Assembly: GCA_009746045.1 (NCBI GenBank)
Contig: RPFO01000027.1
Coordinates: 22,501 to 65,000 of the forward strand
DNA: 42,500 bases
Reading direction: 5' to 3'
From: Mesostigma viride
Lineage: Eukaryota > Streptophyta > Mesostigmatophyceae > Mesostigmatales > Mesostigmataceae
The translations under genes and the position numbers were made by a program. This document shows positions 29,347-38,364 of this stretch, piece after piece. The stretch's first letter is position 1. Each line of letters starts with the position of its first letter. Under the pieces are notes generated by a model. It was given only the letters and a program-made list of their open reading frames with translations, was not told the origin of the DNA and did not search any database.

Positions 29347-31344
29347 TCAGCGACCTTGCATGGACGGCTGACCCAGCGTGGGCCGCGACAACATCACGTC
29401 TCTGGTTCCACGATACAGCATCACAGCGGCACAATCATTCGCCACCGCGGGCACGTCCAGGGCCAGCAGTAGTGCCTGCTCACCACTCACGGCCAAAAAG
29501 AACTGTTTGCAGCGCGCATCCGCCTTCATCATCGTCAACCAGGATGTCACCCAGTACGGCAACAAGGTTGCGAGAATCGCGGCTTGTGGCCCTCGACCTG
29601 CTACCATGTCCAGCGCGAAACGGAGCGACCTCACCAACACCTCGCACGTCACGGCGCCACCCAATGCCAGCTGGCGCGCGCCGCTGGGGATGGCCACGAG
29701 CCTCTGAACGGAATCGTTCGACAGGCAGACGGCATCCAAGTCCCTTCGGTCCATTGCCTGGCGCAGCGCCTCCACCACCGCCTCGCACGCGCCCGCCTCG
29801 ACCACCCTGGACGCCACCTGGGCGTCCCTGCCGGCCAACACGCCAACCCCCAAGGTCATGTCGCACTGGGCCGAGCGCGCGCCCGCCTCAGTGGTTCGCG
29901 TCCTTGAGGATGTGCACCATGAGGTCTGCGGCCGGCACCAGGCCAGCCGGGATGCCATCCTTGCATACCCCGCACACCTCCATGATGACATTGGTGACGG
30001 ATGCCAGCAGCAGCCATTCCTTGAGGATCGGCGACGTGGGGCGCGCCAGGTACTCGGGGGCCCCCGCCAGGGCGAGCGCGCGTACCAAATTTTGGCACAC
30101 GCGGGGCGTGGCGAGCGTGCGCACTTGCGCCTCTGGGAGCCCTCCCGGTTGTCGCTGCACGAGCGCCTGGAACGCGTGGACGACAAGCAACAGGCTCATG
30201 GTCGGATCCCTGATGGCGTAGCTGCTGGCGTCCCGGATAGCTGACATGACTTCAGGAGAGCGGCGGGCAAGTTCCGCGTCCAGCGAGGCGTGGGTGATGG
30301 CTTTCTGTAGCCATCTGTCCAGGGCGGTGGGCAGGCCGGGCACGCGTGCGAATTTCTGGGCGTTCTCGCATCCGCGGTCCCTGCATGCCGTCGCCATGTG
30401 TTGAAGCTCATGCAACGTGTTACACGCCCGGAAGCCGGCAAACTCGGCCGCGAACGCGCCATCGGGGCAGCTGCCACCCATCACCACGCACTCAGCGACG
30501 GCTTCAAAAGTGCCCGCGGCGCCGAATTGCTCGCAGTGAGAGGCTTCCTTTCCCATGGCCAGCTTGGAGAGGAGGATGAGGGAGGTCTCCATCAGTCGCC
30601 AATCGGATTCGCGCGCAGCGATGCGCAGTGCTCGCGTTGCGTTGGAGATCACCCCGAGCTGGCCAAAAGCGACCACATTCTTGGCACAGGTGGCCACCAG
30701 GGTGATCATGCTGACGCAGATGTCGTGCAGGGTGTTCAGGGACAAGGGGCCGTTGCCGGCGAGCCGTGCCTCTAACGCGGATGCCAGATCTTCGCACGCA
30801 CCCGCTTTTCCAAACCGTTTCTCGTTCTGAGTAGACCGCGAGGCCAGCGTGGCCAGCTGGGCCAGGGGGGTGTTGCCCACGGGCAGGGCGGCAACGGGTG
30901 TTGAGTCATGCCCGTTGAGCTGTCGAGAAACGGCGGCGACCAGGTCTTTGGCTTGGGAGGCGTCAACAGGGCGAGCTTCGTTGGTAGCTTGCTGCTCCGT
31001 CGCGGACATCTCCCTGCATCTGATTTTGTGGCGAGGGTAGTGGCTGGCTTGGCATTCCTGCACGCACGTGGTCGTGTCAAGCATGATACAACAAGGTGTT
31101 TCGTAGGTTATTAGATAATTAAAGGCGTTTTAGGCTACACATAGTTAAAAGGCCGGTGTCTACACGGCATCGCTATGTTTACTTCTCAGTTCTCCATCCC
31201 CCCTCTTTCCTTTGCCATTCATGCGGTTTTTCCCAGCACTATACTCACTCTGGAGCAATAGTAGGCTATTTGACACCGGGAACATCTCTTTGTGGCTGGC
31301 GCGTGGCAATCTCGATTCTCGCATGTCACGACCACGTTCCTCAT
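29347..31344 (-). CDS. MYND zinc finger + armadillo/HEAT-like repeat protein, with one frame break
   Basis: Probably a protein-interaction scaffold; the function is unknown. Exon 1 is 31344-31249, the intron 31248-31058 (GTGAGT...GTGCAG, 191 nt), exon 2 from 31057. The splice completes a MYND finger: ligands C8, C13, C21, C24, C30, C34, H42 and C46 (RCSRCQIAYYCS joined to RECQASHYPRHKIRC). The rest is helical, with armadillo-like units such as LHDICVSMITLVATCAKNVV and SQVVEAGACEAVVEAL-type segments. The frame opened at 31057 stops at 29888, but homology-like sequence continues in another frame (TTEAGARSAQCDMTLGVGVL ... LSRPTLGQPSMQGR, stop at 29347). Either a 1-nt frameshift near 29890-29900 or a 52-nt intron (29917-29866, GTGCAC...GCCCAG) joins them, giving about 584-601 aa. 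The Met at 31344 is chosen because the finger begins seven residues later. Confidence 0.82.
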
Positions 31345-31618
31345 TCCAGGAATATATGAACAAAGACAGCTAGCACGCGGAGAAAGTGAAGAAGGCAACA
31401 AAATACCTACTGTCGCCCCCTGGCCAGGGATGTTATCGTGCTCGATATCCGCTAACGGAGCGCGGAAGTTGTAAATCAATATCTCTTGTTTCTCAGTTAC
31501 AACGGTGCTTTTGTGTTAACTTGCCCGGTGGTCTACGAGGAGCCCTCGCTTCCAACCTGTACAAGAAAACTTTTAGAAGCTGGGCTATCGTGGAAAAGTA
31601 TTTAGCGCATCCATACGC

Positions 31619-32082
31619 CTTACGCCCTCAAGTGCCAGACCTCAGGACGCTAATATCTCCACCGCGATTATCGTTTTGCCATCGGTCGCGGGTGTGAATC
31701 GCGGGAGTAGAAAACGAGTTTTTGTTGTGTACACGAACTCCGTTGAAAACCCGCCCGTTGGACCAGGGTTGGACACAGGTTCGACAGTCAACAATCAAGT
31801 CAACACTGGTGAAAGTGGTGATACACTGGCTGAGGTCCGTGTATTCGGGCATCCATAACGTCATGCAGGTGCCACCGTGAGTTGAGGGCTTACGCCCTCC
31901 AGTGCCAGACCTCAGGACGCTAATATCTCCACCGCGATTATCGTTTTGCCATCGGTCGCGGGTGTGAAAACGAGTTTTTGTTGTGTACACGAACTCCGTT
32001 GAAAACCCGCCCGTTGGACCAGGGTTGGACACAGGTTCGACAGTCTAACACTCAAGTCAACACTGGTGAAAGTGGTGATAGG
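31619..32082 (+). repeat. ~200-bp direct repeat, two copies
   Basis: 31619-31818 and 31890-32079 share CCAGACCTCAGGACGCTAAT, CGTTTTGCCATCGGTCGCGG, AACGAGTTTTTGTTGTGTAC and CAACACTGGTGAAAGTGGTG. The first copy carries an extra 12-bp TCGCGGGAGTAG. Identity is over 95%, so the duplication is recent. Confidence 0.92.
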
Positions 32083-32890
32083 AGGGGTGGCATCCAGCCA
32101 AGGGTCCGCGGTCACAAAAACCACCACCGCCGGACAAAAAAGGCCGGGCCCGCGGTCCAACCATGACGTGTGGACCGCAACCGGCACTCAACGCTGCTGG
32201 TACCACGGTAGCGTCCAGGACCATGGTACCCGCCGGCCGCCATGCACCGGCAAGCCCGAGAGCCGGTACCATGGTTACCCCCTCGGACTCCTATTTGCGG
32301 TAACTATCCCCACTACCCACTAAACTGAACATTCTACTACTATTCTTCTCTCTCCGTACTCCATTATTCTGCCACGTGGCAACAGCCCTCAAAACAAACC
32401 CACATGATGCACACACCTGACGCACACATGATGCACATGATGACGTGGCATGCGCCTGATGGTTCAAGTGACTTCGCACGTGGCGGCCAGGAAAAGCCAC
32501 GTGGCAGGCACAGGTACAGTACCTACGACATTATCCACGTGGCATACTTCTACTGGTCCATAGGCTACCACGGTCCTGAGCCAACCCGCCGTGACGTACA
32601 GCCCTAGTCTAACATATTACACGTGGCAGATTTCTACTGGCATGTAGTAAAAGACGGTTCTGATCACCCAGGGCCCACGAACCGCCACCGGCAAGTTTTT
32701 GACCCTCAAACCCCGCGGTTAACCATGGGCCCCCCGACAATCCACCACCGTCAGCCCCTGGGACAACCCTCTCTGGTACCGCGGTTCCAGGAAATTTTGC
32801 CCGGGCAAGCCACCCCTCCTGTGGTGATACACTAGCTGGCTGAGGTCCGTGTATTCGGGCATCCATAACGTCATGCAGGTGCCACCGTGC
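31821..32890 (+). repeat. ~60-bp direct repeat 1 kb apart
   Basis: GTGATACACT...GGCTGAGGTCCGTGTATTCG and GGCATCCATAACGTCATGCA occur at 31821-31880 and 32823-32888, almost identical except for a CTAG insertion. The span between may be a transposed or duplicated block. Confidence 0.88.
32371..32650. promoter_or_regulatory. Cluster of CACGTGGC (G-box/ABRE-type) motifs
   Basis: Copies at 32373-32380, 32478-32485, 32498-32505, 32535-32542 and 32620-32627, plus GACGTGGC at 32443-32450. Two lie in a short direct repeat (32531-32562 and 32617-32648, both with ACGTGGCA...TTCTACTGG). Six such motifs in 260 bp is far above chance. In plants this core binds bZIP or bHLH factors; here the target gene is unclear, and a repeat-borne origin is possible. 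Confidence 0.55.
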
Positions 32891-33469
32891 CAGCTAGTCA
32901 CCGTGCGCCGTTCCCGCCATTTCCCGCGAACATGGCAAACTCCCGCGGCCACCAGCATTTCGGAGGCCACAGGCAATTTGACACCCGACGTGATGTGACA
33001 TCACCTGTTCACCGATGCGCTTGGCTGGTGTACCTCTCCGGAACTTTGGATGCTCCAAGCATTCGTAACTCAACAAGTTGTGCCGTGCAAGTGATCTACG
33101 ACCAGCGTCATGACTGCAGGTGATCGACGATTGTCATCGGTGGCCTCATTCAGCCCCAGTTGGCTGTTTGCCACTCGGGCCTATGGATTCGCAGGAGACT
33201 TGCGACTTTTTACGGTCGTCTTTGCTCAACAGGCGGACTTGCGACCTCGTCGCAAATCGAAACACTGGGTTATTCTTAAAGAAGGCCATTGGTGTAGCTT
33301 GAACAATATTCTCTCGCAACCCTCGGGGCGCAATAGTACGTGGCAAGAGACATTGAGCAATTTGAGTCACTTGGCAAAGCGGGGCAGAGTTGGCTGCGAC
33401 GCGAATCGGCAGGTTTCTTCTTGGTAATCCTCCTCGTTAGGCCTCACCGGGTGCCGAATAACTTCGCCG

Positions 33470-33847
33470 CTCAGTTGGGTCAGTGACTCGACGGGTGCGT
33501 GCCAGCTGGCATCGAGCGCCACGCCCTGCTGGGCACTCGTGCGCTCGCTCCATTTCGCGTTGGGAATGGTGGCAGATCGTGGGGAGGGCGAGCTCCCCTT
33601 GTCGATATTGCCCTGCTGGGTAATCTCTTGGTTGGAGATGGTGAGGGCGGATGCGCGCTGCAAGCACTATTTCCTGGCCGCGAACGCTGAGCAGGCATTA
33701 TCGCTGGCCCTGGACGTGCCCGTGGTGGCAAATGACGCTGTCGCTGTGGTGCTGTATCGCGCCATCAGAGACCTCTTGCTGTCGCAGACCACGTCTGGCC
33801 AGCCGTCCAGGCAAGGTCGCCGTCGCCGATCAAGAAGGGGCCGCTAG
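33470..33847 (+). pseudogene. C-terminal fragment of a paralogue of the MYND-ARM gene
   Basis: The plus strand reads LVRSLHFALGMVADRG, then VRADARCKHYFLAANAEQAL, SLALDVPVVANDAVAVVLYR and SQTTSGQPSRQGR, matching the last ~120 residues of the minus-strand gene (LVRSLRFALDMVAGRG, KADARCKQFFLAVSGEQALL, LALDVPAVANDCAAVMLYR) at about 65% protein identity. The frame is intact to a stop at 33845 and extends ten residues past the parent's end (RRRRSRRGR). No MYND finger or upstream half is visible, and in-frame stops precede 33470. It is a truncated inverted duplicate; the divergence suggests it is old. Confidence 0.85.
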
Positions 33848-33849
33848 TT

Positions 33850-34050
33850 CAAAGGAGCATCCATGTTTTCTGTGGCATGGAAGGGCTACACATATAATGC
33901 GTGGATAAATTTTACATATACTGACCGGATCCACACGTAAACTTTGTTATAAGATTATACTACTACTACAATAATGGAACTTGCCAGGTGAGCTTGCACA
34001 GCTAGTGCAGCATGACGAGTACGTCTTGGAGAGGGACAATTCCAATCATT
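33850..34050. other. Unassigned non-coding sequence
   Basis: AT-richer spacer between the pseudogene fragment and a retroelement tail. I see nothing in it. Confidence 0.5.
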
Positions 34051-34051
34051 A

Positions 34052-34140
34052 ATTAATTGATTAATTAATTTATTAATTAATTAAAACACGCGCTCCCGTT
34101 GGGGAATCACAGAGCACCGGAGTGCTTTAACCCTGTATAT
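34052..34140 (-). mobile_element. Family B 3' end fragment (hairpin and tail)
   Basis: TTAATTAATT-type tail (34050-34083), hairpin GCGCTCCCGTTGGGGAATC, then ACAGAGCACCGGAGTGC and TTTAACCCTG, matching the last ~55 bp of family B in minus orientation. Confidence 0.8.
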
Positions 34141-34378
34141 ATGAACAGCTGTCCTACACTAGACGTGACGGGCTCACACCCGGGCAGCCTCCTGGTCTGT
34201 CTGTAATATGGAGGCAGATGGTACGCAAGGATAGATGGCAAGTACGTAGTGATGAAGGAGACCACCCCCAAGTCTGTGGGGGCTCCGCGTGTGACCGCAT
34301 ATGGCATTCATAGCGATTCGGGCCGCGGTGCCCACAACCCTGTAACTAGGACCTACATAGCTTACACCATCCATTCCA
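34140..34378 (+). mobile_element. Type-A 3' UTR copy (A2)
   Basis: CCTACACTAGACGTGACGGG, AGGCAGATGGTACGCAAGG, GGAGACCACCCCCAAGTCTG and GCGATTCGGGCCGCGGTGCC match the complement of E1's 3' UTR (22150-22395). Only the UTR is present; it joins copy B2 at 34380. Confidence 0.85.
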
Positions 34379-34379
34379 T

Positions 34380-35005
34380 CCCATCCTCTCTCGTCGCAAG
34401 CGGTTGCACGACCTCACCTGGACGCTGGATGACGACCTCACCCCCGCTCAGCAACAGCAGCGACGCGACCTGTGGCCGGAATACCTCCGCCATATAAAGC
34501 AGGACCCCCAGAAGCCCAAGGTGTACTGGAGGGGCGGGGACCTGATGATCAACCACAAGATGTGGACGCCCCCAGCGGGCTAGAATAGCAATAGCCCTAG
34601 CTTGTAACCATTGGCGTCACTGCCGCTAAGGCAGCCATGCCTAGAATGTTTGCCTAGCTGTGCCAACACACCTAGTCACGTGCCGCCAACGCACGGTACA
34701 CAACCAGCCATAGCCTTAGCCTAGTCCTAGTACAGCCATGCTACGCCCTGGCTATGTTCAGATTACTTGCCCACGCTCCTTGCTATGATATGCTCACATG
34801 GGTCTTATTGCACCCACAGACTGCCGGATCGTTAGCGTGTCCGTTTAGCTAGCGCGCCCGGCCGAATGCAGCTGTGGCATGCCTCTGGCATGAAGGAGAC
34901 TGGGGGTCTCTGCCCTTTCTCCTGTAGTGCACACACAGGGATTAAAAGCACTTCGGTGCTCCGTGCATGACTCCCCAACGGGAGCACGAGTTTAATTAAT
35001 TAATT
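34380..35005 (+). mobile_element. Family B element with ORF1 C-terminus (copy B2)
   Basis: Coding from 34383: LSSRRKRLHDLTWTLDDDLT, PAQQQQRRDLWPEYLRHIKQ and DPQKPKVYWRGGDLMINHKM, ending in WTPPAG and a stop at 34582; a ~370-bp 3' UTR, then the hairpin (with a CATG insertion, GTGCATGACTCCCCAACGGG) and the TTAATTAATTAATT tail. The frame shows one slip (RHIKQ against RHKQ). Confidence 0.88.
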
Positions 35006-35085
35006 CCATCCCATATTCCCCTCCAACTGAGGGCTTATGCTCACGTGACGCAGTCACGTGTCTATCAATAAATTAATTAATTAAT
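35005..35085 (+). mobile_element. Retroelement 3' end, family C
   Basis: CCATCCCATATTCCCCTCC, ACTGAGGGCTTATGCTCACG, perfect hairpin CACGTGACGCAGTCACGTG, TCTATCAA and the TTAATTAATTAAT tail. It sits between two family B pieces, tail adjacent to copy B4. Confidence 0.82.
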
Positions 35086-35290
35086 ATGCACAGCAGGAAA
35101 AGGGGCAGAGACCGCCCCCCTTTCCTTCATGCCAGAGGCATGCCACGTACAGCAGCAATCGGATACGATTCGGCTAATTCTATGGGTGCAATGAGACCCG
35201 CACATGGGCATAGCATGACAAGGAGAGCGTACGTGGACAAGCAAGCGGAGCGAGGCGATGGACGTCGCATGACTGGCTGTGCTTAAATGC
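35086..35290 (-). mobile_element. Partial family B copy (B4)
   Basis: AGGGGCAGAGACC, CCTTCATGCCAGAGGCATGC and GCAGCAATCGGA, then GGGTGCAATGAGACC match the complement of the B 3' UTR. The terminal hairpin is missing although a TTAATTAAT tract adjoins at 35065-35083, so the 3' end was lost or the element inserted there in deleted form. Confidence 0.75.
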
Positions 35291-35392
35291 GAAGCTATAA
35301 AAGATATGCCGGTAGTATAATGTGTGCATAATTCCGGCCAATCATGAATAAGATAAATGTGTCAACCATAGTAATAAGTATCCGTAATATGT

Positions 35393-35685
35393 CCTCACCT
35401 GACGTGCCCCAGGCCGTGTGCGGCAGGGTCGCCACCCGTCATGGACTTTCCGTGATGAGGCTTGGCATGGAAATGTGCTGCCCTAGACGGGACGGACTCA
35501 CGCCCGGGCAGCCTCCTGGTTTGTCTGTAGTATGGATCGCAGATGGTAGGCAAGGATAGATGGCAAGTAGTGATGAAGGAGACCACCCCCAATTAGTCAG
35601 TGGGGGCTCCGCGTGTGACCGCGTATGGCATTCATAGCGATTCGGGCCGTGGTGCCCACAACCCTGTAATTGGTGAGCTATGCTC
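35393..35685 (+). mobile_element. Type-A 3' UTR copy (A3)
   Basis: From TGTCCTCACCTGACGTGCCC through GCCTCCTGGTTTGTCTGTAG and GGAGACCACCCCCAATTAG to CCCACAACCCTGTAATTGG. It is longer at the 5' side than A2 and includes the sequence just after E1's ORF2. It has no hairpin or tail at its end. Confidence 0.82.
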
Positions 35686-35689
35686 ATTT

Positions 35690-36120
35690 TATCTATGACT
35701 AGCCTGCTGAGCGGAGAATGCAACGCCGTATAGCACAAAAATAAAAAATAATGTTCAGAAAAAAAATTGTGTGTGCACCTGTACCCCAGCCACCCACGCA
35801 GGGGTGACACTTCGCTGCATGGACAGGTGGTTATTTTAACACGGGTGGGCTTCCATTCGATCGAGAGAAGCAGGTTGTTTCTTTTGCCCGGCAGCACAGC
35901 TGCGGCTGTGCATATGGGCTAGTGAGCCCTGCAAACTCACATAGTGAGCTAACCCTAACATACAGATGGCCATCTGGTAGACAAGTCTGTGTTATTCCAC
36001 CGTATACTAGTAGTAGAGCTAGGACACAAATTGTAATAAATCATGTGATGTTTTGTGGTGATGCATGCAAAGCAAAGCAAAAACCCTAAATGGATCTAGG
36101 AACTAGTTCGCTAGCATAAT
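35690..36120. other. Unassigned non-coding sequence
   Basis: No gene or repeat recognised. Confidence 0.45.
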
Positions 36121-36124
36121 CCAT

Positions 36125-36655
36125 TCCATGCATTGAATGCATTCCTTGTGGAAGAACTGCACCGCCTCCAGCCTGGTCAGAGTCCCCTCTGCACCTTGTG
36201 CTGGTGGACTTCATCAAAGCCTTCGATTCGGTTTTCTGGTCTGCGCTGTGGGACATCCTCGCTCTGTTCCGGATCCCCCTCCCCCTTATTGCTGTCATCC
36301 GCAAACTGCAGGATAAAGAGTCCACCACCTCGGTGCGCACCTCCTGCAGGTCCACGCCACCATGCCGGCATCTACAGCTAGAAGGGTGTGTGGCAGGGTT
36401 GCGTGCTCCGTCTCGCCATATTACCTGTTCATTGTCCGTCTGACATTGTCCGTTGGATCCTCAGGATCCAACGCTCCATACTCCACCCCTATAACATTTT
36501 TTCTTTTTGGAATCATGGTCCCTTCTTTTCTTGTGGTCGAATCCGTAATGATTCAGGCGCGCAAGCGGTTTGCTCGCATTGATTGTGGGTAGGCCGGTAG
36601 GGAACCAGCCAGGGGTGAAGGTCGCCATGCCAACAAATTCTGGCATGGTGGGGCT
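36125..36655 (+). pseudogene. Reverse transcriptase fragment (E3) with a 95-bp insertion
   Basis: It starts in the RT fingers (LHRLQPGQSPL), then in another frame LVDFIKAFDSVFWSALWDIL and STTSVRT, then EGVWQGCVL-type sequence and YLFIV. An insertion (about 36436-36531) separates this from VVESVMIQARKRFARI, after which ANKFWHGG matches E2. Several frameshifts. It ends at about 36655 where ORF1-type coding of another copy begins. The YADD block is missing. Confidence 0.8.
36451..36473. repeat. Perfect 10-bp inverted repeat inside the RT insertion
   Basis: CGTTGGATCC-TCA-GGATCCAACG, a perfect hairpin with a 3-nt loop, in the ~95-bp segment absent from E1 and E2. The short direct repeat CATTGTCCG lies on its left side (36430 and 36444). 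Confidence 0.85.
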
Positions 36656-37191
36656 CGATCGCAAATGGAGCCACTTCCTCCCAAGCCACGACTTCTTTTC
36701 TTTCAGCGCCTGGCTGGCCCTGACGAAGGAAGAATGCGCCGAAATAGTCCAGTTCTTAGCTCAGGAGCGCAATTAAGCTCCTTGGGCCCGGTGGGCCCAT
36801 CCCCGACGAGAACCTGGATCTCGAGGTTCCTCGCGCCCGGCCAGTGGACAACCACCGTCTCGCCATGATTCCTGTGCAGCCAAGGTCCAGCTCACTGAAG
36901 ACGCCCTCATCGCTCAGCTCCGCACCCCAGCCCGGCGTGCGCAGCGGTGGCAGCCACATCGGCTCCCTCCCTCTGCATGCCGCAAGGATGACATCCGAGC
37001 AGTGCTGGAGGAGCACGTGACCTGGCCGTTGGCCGAGAAGCTGACCTCGCTGAACACGACGCTCAACACGGTGCATGGGAGCCCGGGTCTCCAATGTGGA
37101 AACCAACGGGTCGTCCACAAGCTCCAACCTCAGTTCACGGTGCTGCACACCGTGGCGCAGGCATCTGAGACACACGCTGCACTTGTCCAAA

Positions 37192-38068
37192 AAAAATTAA
37201 ATTAAATTAAATTAAATTAAATTAAATTAGAACATGCCTCCGTGGGGAGGTCATGTAGCACATATTCCATGATGGATGGGGTGGAGGAAGCCGCGTGATC
37301 GAACTATCCTAACTCTAAGCTATCTAGAAAATCCTAACTACACTACTCATCAAAACGCCTCCGCCGCTTGGGGGGAGGTGGCTTGCCCACAGGGTCGGGC
37401 GTGTGCGCCTTGACAATCTTCTTCCACCGCGTCTTGTCCTGCATGGCAGTCCAAAGACGGGAGAGAGAGTGGATGCGGTGCTCAAACTGGGCTGGGACCA
37501 CTAGGTCGTCCAGCAACATCTGAACGTAGTTCGTGACAGGTTTCCCTACCCTTTTGGGAATGGCCTCGGGGCCAGGCCAGGTCAGAATGTGCCGCCCTGG
37601 CTGGCCAAGCCGCTGGGGGCCGGCCAGACCAAGGGTGGTGTCGACCTGGCTGGTGCGGGCAAGGTGTCCTACAAATGCTATCCTACGCTGCCTAATCTCG
37701 TCCGAAACACGAGGCATGCCATGATACAAAGACTCTGATGACGGACGCTCGGAAAAACCTACGTTAAGGACCTGTCGGAGCATCCTGTAAACCGTGCCGT
37801 CTAGCCTAGCTGCCAGTTTGGGTGGGAGGGTCCACGCCTCGGCGCCATACGTGAGCACCGTGAGGACGAGGACCTTGAAGAGCATGCGCTTGCGGTGCCC
37901 GCCCAGGCCCTTCGAGCGCCAGTAGGGTGTGAGCGAACGGAGCTTGGCCCAGGCAAGGCCGATGCGGGTGTCCACATCGTCGGCGGTGTCAGGAAGCCAG
38001 CTCCCCAACAGCTTGAAGCGGTCGCGGAACGGGACCTCCGTCCCGTCGAGCAGGCGCGGCAGCGGTGG
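37192..38068 (-). mobile_element. Nested 5'-truncated retrotransposon (family D) with 11-bp TSD
   Basis: Flanked by ACTTGTCCAAA on both sides (37181-37191 and 38069-38079). Reading leftward: RT C-terminal coding, a short 3' UTR, the hairpin CATGACCTCCCCACGGAGG then CATG (37237-37259) and a (TAATT)n tail of about eight units (37192-37230). The structure is what target-primed reverse transcription produces. Confidence 0.93.
37343..38068 (-). CDS. Retrotransposon ORF2 C-terminal fragment (family D)
   Basis: One open frame of about 240 codons to the stop at 37343, truncated at its 5' end by the insertion event: LPRLLDGTEVPFRDRFKLLG, RIGLAWAKLRSLTPYWRSK, VLTVLTYGAEAWTLPPKLAA, RIAFVGHLARTSQVDT and TRWKKIVKAHTPDPVG, ending PPPKRRRRFDE. 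It corresponds to the region after YADD in E1 and E2. The undamaged frame indicates a young insertion. It has no catalytic core and cannot act alone. Confidence 0.85.
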   Translation of the reverse strand, partial: PPLPRLLDGTEVPFRDRFKLLGSWLPDTADDVDTRIGLAWAKLRSLTPYWRSKGLGGHRKRMLFKVLVLTVLTYGAEAWTLPPKLAARLDGTVYRMLRQVLNVGFSERPSSESLYHGMPRVSDEIRQRRIAFVGHLARTSQVDTTLGLAGPQRLGQPGRHILTWPGPEAIPKRVGKPVTNYVQMLLDDLVVPAQFEHRIHSLSRLWTAMQDKTRWKKIVKAHTPDPVGKPPPPKRRRRFDE

Positions 38069-38364
38069 ACTTGTCCAAACTCTCACCTAAACCAGGTACG
38101 TGGAGGGCAAGTGCGGCGACGTGCTCATGAAGAAGCTTGAAGTCATCACCGCCCACATGCACCGAGGCCCTGGCCACACAGGTCCCAAAGATAGCAGAGC
38201 AGACGGCCACCTGACCGGGGCATCCCAGCCTCCCCGGCAGGATGCTGGCGACCTCCCGCCGCTCTCCTACGCGGACCTGCTACGGACAGCGACCGCCTCA
38301 ACCACTGACGCCATCGCCACGAAGCTCCAGGAGCTGGAGGACCACCGCCAGGCACAGCACGATT

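Larger units (their letters stand above)
31345..33469. other. Intergenic region with long direct repeats and G-box cluster
   Basis: No protein gene supported. It contains the promoter side of the MYND gene (TATA-like CATATATT about 10 bp upstream of the ATG, more likely part of the 5' UTR) and the repeats and motif cluster listed separately. Open frames at 31.6-32.0 kb are repeat copies of one another, not conserved coding. Confidence 0.5.

Noticed and set aside
29160-30221. A 353-codon plus-strand open frame
   Set aside because: It is antisense to the MYND-ARM gene and its composition is a shadow of that coding sequence.
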